Origin: Ktedonobacterales bacterium
GTDB lineage: Bacteria; Chloroflexota; Ktedonobacteria; Ktedonobacterales; DATBGS01
Length of the DNA stretch: 64,000 bases
Reading direction: 5' to 3'
Assembly: GCA_036557285.1 (NCBI GenBank)
Contig: DATBHW010000045.1
Coordinates: 1-64,000 of the forward strand
Below, one piece after another: positions 32,508 through 40,830 of the stretch; position 1 is the first letter of the stretch; each line of letters begins with the position of its first letter. Both the position numbers and the translations under genes were made by a program. A model generated the notes under the pieces. The model saw nothing but the letters and a program-made list of their open reading frames with translations. It ran no database searches and was not told the DNA's origin.

Positions 32508-35500
32508 ATGATGCCAGCCTTATCTCTCGTGCAACCCGCTGTACTCAGCATCATTGCAGCGGCTAGTTCTCTTGATGAACGGCTAGGCGCTGCTTTCGTT
32601 TCCGAGAGCAGCGAAGAAAGCCACGAAGTTGTCAACGCGCGCCTTGATACATGGCGCCAGGTCATCGCCAGGGGGAATTGGGATCTGTTTCAGCAGCGTC
32701 TGGCCTGGGACGGCCTTGATGTAGAAAAAGTACGGGGCGTTCTTGGCAAGGTACATATGCGTGAGGGCGCAGCCCTTCCCTCCTGGGCAAGCCTGCTGGA
32801 TGCCGTTTTGAGGCTCGCCATTGCTCCATCTGGTTCGGCTAAGCGCCGCAACCTGGATCACCCTGCTCATCTGCGCTGTCTTGTCCCCAGCGACCCTCTT
32901 CCTTTTGAAGAACTCATCACTCCATTCCTTCTCGTAGCCCAGCAGCGGCTGAAGGAACATGCCGGAGCCGCTTACCACCTTTTGAGCTGCGAGGCGCATA
33001 CCTCCCTCGAACGCCATCTGCTTCAGGAGTTGACTGGCTATGCCGCGCGGGCTTTTCACCTGGAGTTTTCTCTTAAACGTTTCCAGGCGCGTTCTCCTAT
33101 AACACGCCTGCTGAGTGAGCTTCAAGACTCCGATGATCGCACGCTCTATCAGGACTTCGTTGAACAGATACTTGGCGGGGAACTGATAGAGTTCTTCCAG
33201 CACTATCCTGTCCTTGCCCGGCTGCTGGCGAGGGTTACAGAACTCTGGGTCGAAGCCACTGCTGAGTTTCTTGGACGATTGGCGGCTGACTGGGCGAGCA
33301 TTGAGCAGGTATTGGGGGCTGCCGATGCGTTGGCGCAGGTCGTCAAGATCGAGGCTGCGCTCTCTGACCCGCATCGTGGCAGGCGTAGTGTCCTGGCGCT
33401 CACGTTCGCATCAGGCCACAAGCTGGTGTACAAACCCAAGAACCTGGGCATTGAGGTGGCCTATAATCGCCTTCTTGCCTGGATGAATGAGCAGGGTATC
33501 TCCCTCCCGTTCAAAATACTCACCGTTATCAACCGGGGAAGCTATGGTTGGGTGGAATTTGTCACGCAGCTGCGCTGCCAGGATGCGGAGGCAGGGCGGC
33601 GCTATTATCAGCGGGCGGGGATGTTGTTGTGCCTGATGTATGTGTTGGTGGGAACGGACTGCCATCATAATAATCTGGTTGCTCACGGCGAACATCCGGT
33701 GCTGGTGGATATGGAGGCGCTGATGCAGCATCGCGCTTATCTGGAAAGCCTGGATGACGGCGTGCAGGCACAGTTGCTGGCCCAGGAGATGATCGCCGAT
33801 TCCGTGCTGCATACGGGCTTCTTACCAAGCTGGCAGATAGACAAAAATGGACACCAGGCTTACGATATCAGTGGTCTGCGTGGCCCTGACGAATTGGTGT
33901 TCGAGACGATAGCCTCACGTTGGGAACATGTGAATACTGATCGGATGGAACTCAAGTCAAAGCCGATCAAAGTGGAGGCGTCAACTGACTACACCTCACA
34001 AAACGGCATCTCGTTGCTCCTGGCCGAACATGGCGAAGACGTCCTTACCGGGTTCGAGCACTGTTATCGGTTCCTGCTGGCTCACCGGGAGTCGCTCCTG
34101 AAGCCTGGCAGCCCGCTCTATGATCTGAAGCACCAGCAGCTTCGTCTGATCTACCGCAATACCCAGGTCTATGGTTCGTTGTTGCAGTGCCTGCTCGCCC
34201 CTCAGTATCTGCGTGATGGAGCCGACCGGACCATCCAACTGGAGGCGTTGGGATTGGCAGTCATGCCACCCCCAGAAGTTTCCTCGCAGAGACGTCAGTG
34301 CTCGCGCTGGTGGCCCATTCTGGCAGAAGAGCAGCAGGCAATGCAGCAAATGGATATTCCATTTTTCAGCACCCGTGCTGACAGCGACAGCCTCATCCTT
34401 CTCTCCGGTCAGAGCATCGAGGGCTGTTTCCGGGGGCCGAGTTTCGATCTGGTCATCAGCAGATTGCAGGCACTCTGCGCCGAAGATTTAGAGCGGCAGC
34501 TTGGTTTCATCTCCGGCTCGCTCTATGCTTACGTTGCGCGCGATCCGGTAGGGACACCTGTCAGGAGTGATGCCTCCCTCTATGGAGAGCCGGTTGCTGC
34601 CGATGAGCAGGTGAAGCCAGAGCGCCTCCTGGCCCATGCCCTGCAACTCGCAGAAACGATTGACCGTCACACCATTCGCGCGAGTGATGGGAGCGCATCC
34701 TGGATTGTGCCCCAGTATATGTCCTGGGCAGATCGCTACCAACTTCAACCAGTTGGGTATGACCTCTATTCCGGCGTCTGCGGCATCGCGCTCTTTCTGG
34801 CTGCGGTAGAGCGGGTCACTGGTGGCGCTGGCTATCGTGAACTAGCCCTGGGCGCGCTACAACCACTCCGCAAGGCCCTCCATCTGTACGGTTCACGGCT
34901 GGCGAAAGAGCTGGGTATTGGTGCAGCCACCGGCCTGGCTTCGGTCGTCTACACCCTGACAGCCATCAGCCAATTGCTCGACGAGCCTGCCCTGTTGGCT
35001 GACGCCAGACAAGCGGCTGAGTTGATCACCTTCGAGAGCATTGCTAAAGATGAGGCTCTCGACATTTTTGATGGTTCGGCTGGGGCGCTGCTTGGGTTAC
35101 TCGCGCTCTATGGCGTGGCACCTGACCAGAGCATCCGGGACCGCGCTGTGGCTTGCGGAGAACGCCTGTTGGAAGCACGGATGTGCAGCCGTTCTGGCTA
35201 TCGAGCCTGGCCGGGTTTCACTGGCAAGCCACTGACGGGCTTCTCGCACGGGGCTGCCGGGATAACATATGCGTTGCTGCGCCTTTATGCTCTTACCCAC
35301 AACACCTGCTATCAAGAAGCAGCCGACGAAGGTATTGCCTACGAGGATAGCACCTTCCTGCCAGAGATCAATAACTGGCCGGACCTGCGCTCAGAGGAAT
35401 CACTGGAATTCCGCGTTGCCTGGTGTCATGGCGCGCCCGGAATCGGCCTGGCACGCCTGGGTGGCCTGCCATCCCTGGATACGGATCAGGTACGCAAAGA

Positions 35501-35819
35501 CATCGAGATTGCCCTGCACAGGACAGAGCAAGAAGGAGTACAAGCCCTGGATCACCTCTGCTGTGGCAATATGGGCCGAGTAGACATCCTGCTCACTGCT
35601 GCTCAGCAGCTATCAGACCTTCGGCTTGCGAGGGTTGCCGGGCAGGCTATGGGGCAAATGGTCAGGGGAGCAGAACAAAGGGGCGCGTTTGCGCTGGACC
35701 CTTTGTTGCCGAGGCAGGTACAACATTTCGGCTTTTTTCAGGGTACTGCTGGTTTGGGGTATACCCTGCTGCGCGTGGCGTATCCAGGGCAGCTTCCTTC
35801 CGTGCTGCTCTGGCAATAA
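32508..35819 (+). CDS. lanM: class II lanthipeptide synthetase LanM (ProcM-like)
   Basis: About 1,103 residues. The dehydratase domain (~130-600) includes LALTFASGHKLVYKPKNLGI, LVGTDCHHNNLVAHGEHPVL and VDMEALMQHR, the kinase-like site that phosphorylates Ser/Thr before elimination. The LanC-like cyclase (~740-1100) has the zinc Cys973 in WCHGAPGIG and Cys1018-Cys1019 in HLCCGNMGR. This CCG motif (three Cys ligands) marks the ProcM-type clade; most LanMs have CHG. GFFQGTAGLGYTLLR closes the domain. Starts: tandem ATGs at 32508 and 32511 after AAGGGGG. It modifies the precursor at 32.0 kb. Confidence 0.95.
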   Translation: MMPALSLVQPAVLSIIAAASSLDERLGAAFVSESSEESHEVVNARLDTWRQVIARGNWDLFQQRLAWDGLDVEKVRGVLGKVHMREGAALPSWASLLDAVLRLAIAPSGSAKRRNLDHPAHLRCLVPSDPLPFEELITPFLLVAQQRLKEHAGAAYHLLSCEAHTSLERHLLQELTGYAARAFHLEFSLKRFQARSPITRLLSELQDSDDRTLYQDFVEQILGGELIEFFQHYPVLARLLARVTELWVEATAEFLGRLAADWASIEQVLGAADALAQVVKIEAALSDPHRGRRSVLALTFASGHKLVYKPKNLGIEVAYNRLLAWMNEQGISLPFKILTVINRGSYGWVEFVTQLRCQDAEAGRRYYQRAGMLLCLMYVLVGTDCHHNNLVAHGEHPVLVDMEALMQHRAYLESLDDGVQAQLLAQEMIADSVLHTGFLPSWQIDKNGHQAYDISGLRGPDELVFETIASRWEHVNTDRMELKSKPIKVEASTDYTSQNGISLLLAEHGEDVLTGFEHCYRFLLAHRESLLKPGSPLYDLKHQQLRLIYRNTQVYGSLLQCLLAPQYLRDGADRTIQLEALGLAVMPPPEVSSQRRQCSRWWPILAEEQQAMQQMDIPFFSTRADSDSLILLSGQSIEGCFRGPSFDLVISRLQALCAEDLERQLGFISGSLYAYVARDPVGTPVRSDASLYGEPVAADEQVKPERLLAHALQLAETIDRHTIRASDGSASWIVPQYMSWADRYQLQPVGYDLYSGVCGIALFLAAVERVTGGAGYRELALGALQPLRKALHLYGSRLAKELGIGAATGLASVVYTLTAISQLLDEPALLADARQAAELITFESIAKDEALDIFDGSAGALLGLLALYGVAPDQSIRDRAVACGERLLEARMCSRSGYRAWPGFTGKPLTGFSHGAAGITYALLRLYALTHNTCYQEAADEGIAYEDSTFLPEINNWPDLRSEESLEFRVAWCHGAPGIGLARLGGLPSLDTDQVRKDIEIALHRTEQEGVQALDHLCCGNMGRVDILLTAAQQLSDLRLARVAGQAMGQMVRGAEQRGAFALDPLLPRQVQHFGFFQGTAGLGYTLLRVAYPGQLPSVLLWQ

Positions 35820-35940
35820 AGCGAGCTTAGAGGCGCATCGGGTGAACACCGCTCGTATCAAAACGCGAATTTTGTTGGCCCCTCGAAGGGTGTTGCCAGT
35901 CTTGCAAATCGCGCCCTTGATGATTGGGAAACCGATGCCC

Positions 35941-36047
35941 TTGCTTCCAGCATTTGACGAAGGCATCCTTTTTCGATGCCCCTCGAAATCAGCAATGCAG
36001 CGATCTTGGAGGTATTAGCAGCAGAGCTTTGCCGAATAGGCCGAAAT
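35941..36047. repeat. dispersed direct repeat, copy 1
   Basis: A ~105-bp block with about 70% identity (by eye) to 38088-38192. Shared cores include GCATTTGACGAAGGCA and GCAGCAGAGCTTTGCCGAA. The two copies flank the transglycosylase gene in the same orientation. The remainder of 35820-36201 holds the terminator at 36088 and nothing else that I recognise. Confidence 0.6.
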
Positions 36048-36087
36048 TCTCGTGTTTTTCCAGCGGTGCTCCATTCCCTTCTATAAG

Positions 36088-36127
36088 AAGACGGCTGCTC
36101 AAACTCGTTCGTTTGAGCAGCCGTCTT
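36088..36127. terminator. bidirectional terminator between lanM and the transglycosylase gene
   Basis: A perfect 17-bp stem (AAGACGGCTGCTCAAAC and its complement) with a 6-nt loop, located between two convergent genes. T-rich but interrupted tracts follow on both sides (TTGTCGTCTC and TTCTTATAG). Confidence 0.75.
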
Positions 36128-36201
36128 GTCGTCTCGTCACCTCTTGTTTTACTAAACAATACCCGTCATCGCCAATCAGCTGGTCTTGATCCAGCGGCGT
36201 G

Positions 36202-37425
36202 TCATGGCAGCGGCGCCCCCACCGGCAAGACAGGCGCGGCCAGACCGGTGTAGAGCTTTTTGAACAAGTCAATACTCAACTGGTTGTCCAGGTGAAACGT
36301 ACTCGAATCGCGCACGATCACGTTGGTCTTGGTAAAGCCAACCACAGTCATCCAATGGCCTTGTGACAAATTGGGCCAGAAGGACCCATCGTTCCAAAAG
36401 TCGGCTGCCACCGGATAGCCTGCCTCCACAATCCGTTGCAGATGAGCATAACTCAGGTAGCCGGTACTGGTTCCGTTGAACGAAACGGCATACCACCTGG
36501 GGTAGTACTTTGCAAGCAAGGGCACAAAGCCATCTGGGCCATGCAATCCTTGCTTATCAATGCCCATAATGCCAAATTGACGGTAGTACAGCAGATCAAA
36601 GAGGATGCCGATCCGCGTTTTCGCGCCATAGGCACGCAAGATGGCGGTCATGGTCGCCGGTCCGCAGGTGTAGCCGTTCCATTCCTCAAACTGCGCCTGG
36701 CTATCATAGCCATCAGGCACATACTGTGGCACATCCTCCACGAGCGCGGTGACGGGAAGTTCGGTAGGGGTAGCTTCGCAGCCAAGAATGTTGGGGACGT
36801 AATAGAAGGTTTGGTTCGCATCACCAAACCACCAGAGCCATGTCCAGGGGCCACGACTCCAGTTATGTTGGTCTGCCCAGCCCAGCGCCTTTCCGGTGTT
36901 GGGCCCGCCTGCGTTATAGGCAGCCAGCGCCAGCCCCCAGGCATAAGCGTTTCGGTTCCCGCCGAAACGCGCGGCAATTGTATGCGACCAGTCCCAGAAG
37001 GCGCGCAACGAGTCTAGATCGTAGCGAGCCATCCCATCCAGCGATTGCCAGGGATCCCAGGGATCGATGTGATAGGCAGCGGCCATCGCAGGCATAAACT
37101 GCGCAATGCCTATCGCGCCTGCCGGGCTGAGCGCGCTTGGATTAAAACCGCTTTCCTGCTGCACCTGCCAGAGGAGCACCGCCGCTTCGAGATGGTAGCG
37201 AGGCGCGATGACGTTCACAAGATAGTCGGCATACTGCTGCTTGCTCCCAGAGGTATCAGGCAACGTAGGGTCGCTATGGCAGTTGGCTGGTCCATAGAAG
37301 TATTCCTGAGCCAGCGAAGGACTCTTTCCGGCTGCGAAGGCCAGGTACCCGCCCCCAGAGAGGGCGCTCGTGCCCAATATGAGCAGCAGCACCATCAAGG
37401 TGGTCTTGATCCAACGTTGTTTCAT
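36202..37425 (-). CDS. secreted transglycosylase-C39 peptidase fusion
   Basis: A 407-residue protein from the ATG at 37425. A signal peptide/membrane helix (TTLMVLLLILGTSALSGGGY) precedes an SLT lytic transglycosylase domain with catalytic Glu91 (QQESGFNPSALSPAGAIGIA) and ALAAYNAGGPNTGKA. From ~230 a C39-like papain-fold peptidase has Cys254 (GYTCGPATM), His357 (GHWMTVVGF) and Asp373. It probably cleaves both glycan and peptide of the cell wall outside the cell. It is next to, but not in, the lanthipeptide operon; a role in peptide processing is possible but unproven. Direct repeats flank it. Confidence 0.88.
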   Translation of the reverse strand: MKQRWIKTTLMVLLLILGTSALSGGGYLAFAAGKSPSLAQEYFYGPANCHSDPTLPDTSGSKQQYADYLVNVIAPRYHLEAAVLLWQVQQESGFNPSALSPAGAIGIAQFMPAMAAAYHIDPWDPWQSLDGMARYDLDSLRAFWDWSHTIAARFGGNRNAYAWGLALAAYNAGGPNTGKALGWADQHNWSRGPWTWLWWFGDANQTFYYVPNILGCEATPTELPVTALVEDVPQYVPDGYDSQAQFEEWNGYTCGPATMTAILRAYGAKTRIGILFDLLYYRQFGIMGIDKQGLHGPDGFVPLLAKYYPRWYAVSFNGTSTGYLSYAHLQRIVEAGYPVAADFWNDGSFWPNLSQGHWMTVVGFTKTNVIVRDSSTFHLDNQLSIDLFKKLYTGLAAPVLPVGAPLP

Positions 37426-37475
37426 GGCATGGGAGCAGCCCAAGTGAGAGGCTGTCTCCAGTGCTCCTTTCTTAA

Positions 37476-37508
37476 AACGGGTGGGGTCTCCTCACGAGGT
37501 GACCCGTT
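37476..37508 (-). terminator. terminator-like hairpin in the transglycosylase leader
   Basis: Arms AACGGGT / ACCCGTT (37476-37482, 37502-37508) enclose a 19-nt loop that contains further pairing. On the reverse strand it is followed by TTTTAAG. It lies ~50 nt before the transglycosylase start and ~400 nt after the promoter at 37919-37947. Confidence 0.5.
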
Positions 37509-37918
37509 CTGATAACTACGAAAGAAACCGTTCGAGCTGGTCCGTGAGGCCGACTGGCATGTCCCAGGCACTCCTCTCTACCAGCTCTGGCTCCCAGGCT
37601 CCGACTTCTCTGGTGTCACGGCAAGCAAAAGACACAGGAGCAGATCGGGACTCAAACCTCCTTTCCAGCACCCCACCTGTAGGATGCTCTGGGCGAGCAG
37701 ACGCCACCGCTGTTAGCAGACGAGCAGAAAAAAACAAAGACAATGTGGCCCTGCACGCCTTCTGTAGCAGAGGCGCTCTTTGGGACGGCCTCAAGTGAGG
37801 TGAGCGTTCATCACTGAGAGAAGGGTACGTGTCCTGGCGTTGTAGCCTCGTGGAGCGGGGACTCAAACGAAAGACCAGAGCAGAAAGGAAAGAGGAGAGG
37901 CGCTCATCTCCATACACA
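37509..37918 (-). other. ~400-nt transcribed leader or unrecognised RNA
   Basis: This lies between the promoter at 37919-37947 and the hairpin at 37476-37508. It contains a 133-codon open frame (37516-37917) rich in Ser and Arg, but its ATG would start upstream of the predicted transcript 5' end and has no ribosome binding site. So the stretch is more likely untranslated leader or small RNA. A coding role cannot be excluded. Confidence 0.4.
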
Positions 37919-37947
37919 AATATAGAACATTAGTTCTACCTTGTCAA
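37919..37947 (-). promoter_or_regulatory. promoter with LexA-box-like operator in the spacer
   Basis: On the reverse strand: TTGACA (37942-37947), a 17-bp spacer and TATATT (37919-37924). The spacer contains TAGAAC-N4-GTTCTA (37923-37938), which fits the Gram-positive SOS box GAAC-N4-GTTC. Iterons at 37941-37990 lie at and upstream of -35. It transcribes toward the transglycosylase gene. Confidence 0.65.
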
Positions 37948-37990
37948 GCCCGTCAAAGGCCGTCAAACCCCGTCAAAGGCCGTCAAATTG
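37941..37990. repeat. 10-bp tandem iterons
   Basis: Five consecutive 10-bp units based on CGTCAAAGGC / CGTCAAACCC, exactly one helical turn apart. Each contains TTGAC on the reverse strand. They overlap and extend upstream from the -35 of the promoter at 37919-37947, a typical place for an activator array. Confidence 0.65.
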
Positions 37991-38087
37991 CGGAGGATCA
38001 ACAGTGGGTGTCTCCGGCAATGTTGATGATTCTGATGGCGTGCTTCTGTGAGTATTCCCATAACTTTGCCGCTGCGGGAAGCATACC

Positions 38088-38192
38088 TTGCTGCGGGCAT
38101 TTGACGAAGGCACTCTATTTCGAGGTCTCTGAAAACCAGAGAGGTAGTGATTTTGACAACACTGGCAGCAGAGCTTTGCCGAAAAGGCAAAT
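38088..38192. repeat. dispersed direct repeat, copy 2
   Basis: Partner of 35941-36047, same orientation, sharing TTGCT..GCATTTGACGAAGGCA, TTTCGA and GCAGCAGAGCTTTGCCGAA. The surrounding 37991-38561 region has no gene I can support. Confidence 0.6.
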
Positions 38193-38561
38193 TGGCCGCA
38201 AAAGCTTACCGAAAGCACTTGCCGTTGCTGTCCCGGATAATATGGAGTGCCTCCCAATCTCGTTGAGAGCTCAGGTCTCATAGATCCTGGGGTGTAGTGG
38301 CCCTCAGCGAGTCGTTAGCCAAGGAAGCGCAGGCTGGAAAAATGCAGAGAGCGGCAAAAGTACAAGCTTCAGCGAGCCTTTACTCATAGTTTGGGACACC
38401 AACTCATATGATTGGTTACACATATTGAAAGTATCCATTGCGAGGGTGTTTCGGACCTCACTGCTCTGCATCCCTTGGCAAGCATGGGTGGCGCGCAGTC
38501 CCCTAGCTTGCGCCAGGCCAAGAGCCGTCGCATGTCGGCGGCCACCCAGAGGCGAGCAGGC

Positions 38562-39116
38562 TCACGCGAGCAGGAGGGCGACGGACCCGATCACAAACGA
38601 GAGCACGGTATAGACGGCCAACATCGTCAGGAACCCGTAGCCCAGCAGCGAAGCTAGACCCCGCCGCGGAGCAGGAAGGCGTCGCTCCAGCTGAGCGACA
38701 GCCGCCGCCTCGGCGATCCCCGCCGCTAGGAACAGGGCAGCGAAGAGCGCACTGCCCAGTACCGGGGCGTCTTGGAGTTCTCCCAGGAAGGGCAACACGA
38801 AGGGCAGCAGGGCCAGCGCCAGCAGCAGGACCCCGAACGCCACGCCCCTCAGGAGTCCGCCCCCCGGCAGATACCGGCGGATGGCTACGAAGAGGAGGCC
38901 CATCAAGATGCCGTCGTAGAGGCCAGTGCGCACCAGGACGAAGGTCGCGGCGGTGAACATGGGGGCTCTTCCCAGCGCCACCGCGATGAGCCGCATGAGA
39001 AGTCGAGCGATGATCGCGGCGCCCAAGCCGACCCCCAAGCCCGAGAGCACGCCCACGCCTAGCACCCGCAGGCGCTCGCTCCACCTCCCACGCCAGGCTG
39101 CTCGCTGCGAGACCAT
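38562..39116 (-). CDS. small polytopic membrane protein
   Basis: A 184-residue protein from the ATG at 39116, preceded by GAAAGGAGG. A basic N-terminus is followed by about five membrane spans (LRVLGVGVLSGLGVGLGAAI, GVAFGVLLLALALLPFVLPF, VLGSALFAALFLAAGIAEAA and a final pair near TMLAVYTVLSFVIGSVALLL). Function unknown. Codon usage is GC-rich and Arg-heavy compared with neighbours. An extended -10 (TGTTATAAT, reverse strand, 39184-39192) probably drives it. Confidence 0.7.
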   Translation of the reverse strand: MVSQRAAWRGRWSERLRVLGVGVLSGLGVGLGAAIIARLLMRLIAVALGRAPMFTAATFVLVRTGLYDGILMGLLFVAIRRYLPGGGLLRGVAFGVLLLALALLPFVLPFLGELQDAPVLGSALFAALFLAAGIAEAAAVAQLERRLPAPRRGLASLLGYGFLTMLAVYTVLSFVIGSVALLLA

Positions 39117-39183
39117 CCGACGCCTCCTTTCGTCTCGACGCAAGACCAGCGTCTGTCACGGGTCTGTCGGGGTCATCCCCACT

Positions 39184-39192
39184 ATTATAACA
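39184..39192 (-). promoter_or_regulatory. extended -10 promoter
   Basis: TGTTATAAT on the reverse strand (TGn plus consensus -10). There is no good -35. It is about 70 bp upstream of the membrane protein gene at 38562-39116. Confidence 0.45.
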
Positions 39193-39249
39193 GGCAAGAG
39201 CGCGACTTGTGGAGGAAGCGGCATGAGGGGCCTACGGGTGGCGTCGAGG

Positions 39250-39815
39250 AGCACCTGATCAGTGGCCTCTGCACTTCGTCCCGCGTTGCGAAACGCCCGC
39301 TGGACTTTGTACAAAGTCCAGCTTAGGCGGGCGCTTTCCCGCCGGGTCACGAGTGAGCACCCAGCGAATGGGCAGAGGTGTGTAGCCAAAGCGATACCAC
39401 CAGGCCGTGTCACTGCAGTACTCCAGCGTCCGTTGGCCTTGCCCATACCACTCCAAGGTCAGACGCTGCCACTGGGTCTGTGGATCCTGCAGCACACGTT
39501 CGAGGGAGGGCAGGCGCGGGCCGACTACGGGCGGTCGTCCCAACGTATGCTTACTGAGGGGTGGCGTGGGCTGGTGGATGACTGAGTCCAGGCGAAACGG
39601 GGCAATCAGCGTGATCTGATGACGGGCACAGTGGAGCCCCAACTCCAGAACACTGTAGGCCAGATCGCCCATCAGCTTGATCGGGACCCCTGGCCGCCGG
39701 CGCCGGAGCAAGCTGACCAATTGGTGAGCGTGCCTGCCCAGCGTTTTGTGGCGCAGCCCCAACTGCTGTTTGATGTGCTTGCCATCGGATATTATCCATT
39801 GCCATGACCACCGTT
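39250..39815 (-). pseudogene. transposase remnant (IS4/IS701-type)
   Basis: The reverse-strand translation from ~39815 contains DGKHIKQQLGLRHKTLGRHA, PIKLMGDLAYSVLELGLHC and TAWWYRFGYTPLPIRWVLTR, which look like the central DDE core of a transposase. Both ends are missing: there is no start codon with a ribosome binding site, and the frame ends just past a perfect 20-bp palindrome at 39301-39320. It is bounded on the right by the MarR-GNAT promoter. Family placement is tentative. Confidence 0.65.
39301..39320. repeat. perfect 20-bp palindrome inside the transposase remnant
   Basis: TGGACTTTGTACAAAGTCCA is fully self-complementary, flanked by CGCCCGC on the left and GCGGGCG on the right with a 6-base offset. 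It lies where the transposase reading frame loses its family resemblance. Confidence 0.6.
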
Positions 39816-39824
39816 CCAGGCTCC

Positions 39825-39862
39825 TTGCATCAGACTAGATTCTCTGACTATAATCAGAGAAT
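39825..39862 (+). promoter_or_regulatory. palindromic operator overlapping the MarR-GNAT promoter
   Basis: TTGCAT (39825-39830), an 18-bp spacer and TATAAT (39849-39854). The -10 sits inside the perfect inverted repeat ATTCTCTGA-N6-TCAGAGAAT (39839-39862). A MarR dimer bound here would block the promoter, so autorepression is likely. Confidence 0.75.
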
Positions 39863-39897
39863 GAGCGGTCACTGATTGGACACGACTGGAGGTTGTC

Positions 39898-40827
39898 ATG
39901 GACATGTCACTGGTTGAACAGGTTCGCAGCTTCAATCGCACCATGACGGAGCGCGTTGGGGTGTTAAACGACCACTTCCTGGGTCGAAACCATCCACTTG
40001 GCGAAGCACGGCTGCTGTGGGAGATCGGAACGAAGGGGGCCAGGATCCGGGAACTGCGAAGTCGGCTTGGGCTCGATTCCGGGTACGTCAGCCGACTCCT
40101 GCGTTCGCTCGAGGGGCAAGGCTTGATCATGGTTGGGCCGAGTGAGCACGATGGAAGAGTTCGCCAGGTCCAGCTCACCGAGGCCGGCCTGCATGAGCGC
40201 GCTGAACTGGATCATCGTGCCGATGCATTTGCCCGTTCGCTTCTTGAGCCGCTGAACGACCGCCAGCGCGTGAAGCTGGGAGCAGCGATGGCAGAGGTCG
40301 AGCGGCTGCTGACCGCATCCATGGTGAACATTGGTGTTGTCGATCCAACAAGCCTGGATGCCAGATCGTGCATCGAGCAATACTTCGCCGAACTCAACCA
40401 GCGCTTCGAAGCCGGGTTCGATCCAACTCTCGGTATTTCGGCGCAGCCGCACGAACTCACGCCCCCCAGTGGCCTACTGCTCGTGGCACGTCTGCGAGAG
40501 GAGCCAGTTGGCTGTGGCGCTTTGAAGCTTCACGAGCATGCTCCAGGAGAGATCAAGCGAATGTGGGTCGCTCCACGGGCGCGTGGGCTTGGGTTGGGGC
40601 GGCGCCTCCTCGAGGCGCTGGAGCGCCAAGCCAGGGAAGCGGGAGTGGCAGTGCTTCACTTGGAAACGAACCACACCCTCATTGAAGCTATCCACCTGTA
40701 CCGAGACAGCGGATACCAAGAAGTAGAAGCCTTTAACGATGAGCCGTATGCCCACCATTGGTTCGAAAAACGCCTGACAGAGGATGCCGCCGACCGGGGC
40801 GATGGTGGGTGTCCCACCTCGCAATGA
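39898..40827 (+). CDS. MarR-GNAT fusion protein
   Basis: A 309-residue protein. Residues ~1-145 are a MarR-type winged helix (MTERVGVLNDHFLGRNHPLG, RSRLGLDSGYVSRLLRSLEG, DGRVRQVQLTEAGL). Residues ~155-300 are a GNAT acetyltransferase with motif A VAPRARGLGLGRRLLEALER and ALKLHEHAPGEIKRMWV. Fused MarR-GNAT proteins occur in many bacteria; their substrates are mostly unknown. It is monocistronic, behind a transposase remnant, with a palindromic operator over its own -10. Confidence 0.9.
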   Translation: MDMSLVEQVRSFNRTMTERVGVLNDHFLGRNHPLGEARLLWEIGTKGARIRELRSRLGLDSGYVSRLLRSLEGQGLIMVGPSEHDGRVRQVQLTEAGLHERAELDHRADAFARSLLEPLNDRQRVKLGAAMAEVERLLTASMVNIGVVDPTSLDARSCIEQYFAELNQRFEAGFDPTLGISAQPHELTPPSGLLLVARLREEPVGCGALKLHEHAPGEIKRMWVAPRARGLGLGRRLLEALERQAREAGVAVLHLETNHTLIEAIHLYRDSGYQEVEAFNDEPYAHHWFEKRLTEDAADRGDGGCPTSQ

Positions 40828-40830
40828 CTC

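Noticed and set aside
37640-37720. Possible degenerate tRNA on the reverse strand (TTTGAGTCCC resembling a T arm)
   Set aside because: No acceptor stem or anticodon arm can be formed. A similar TTTGAGTCCC recurs near 37865 without a cloverleaf.
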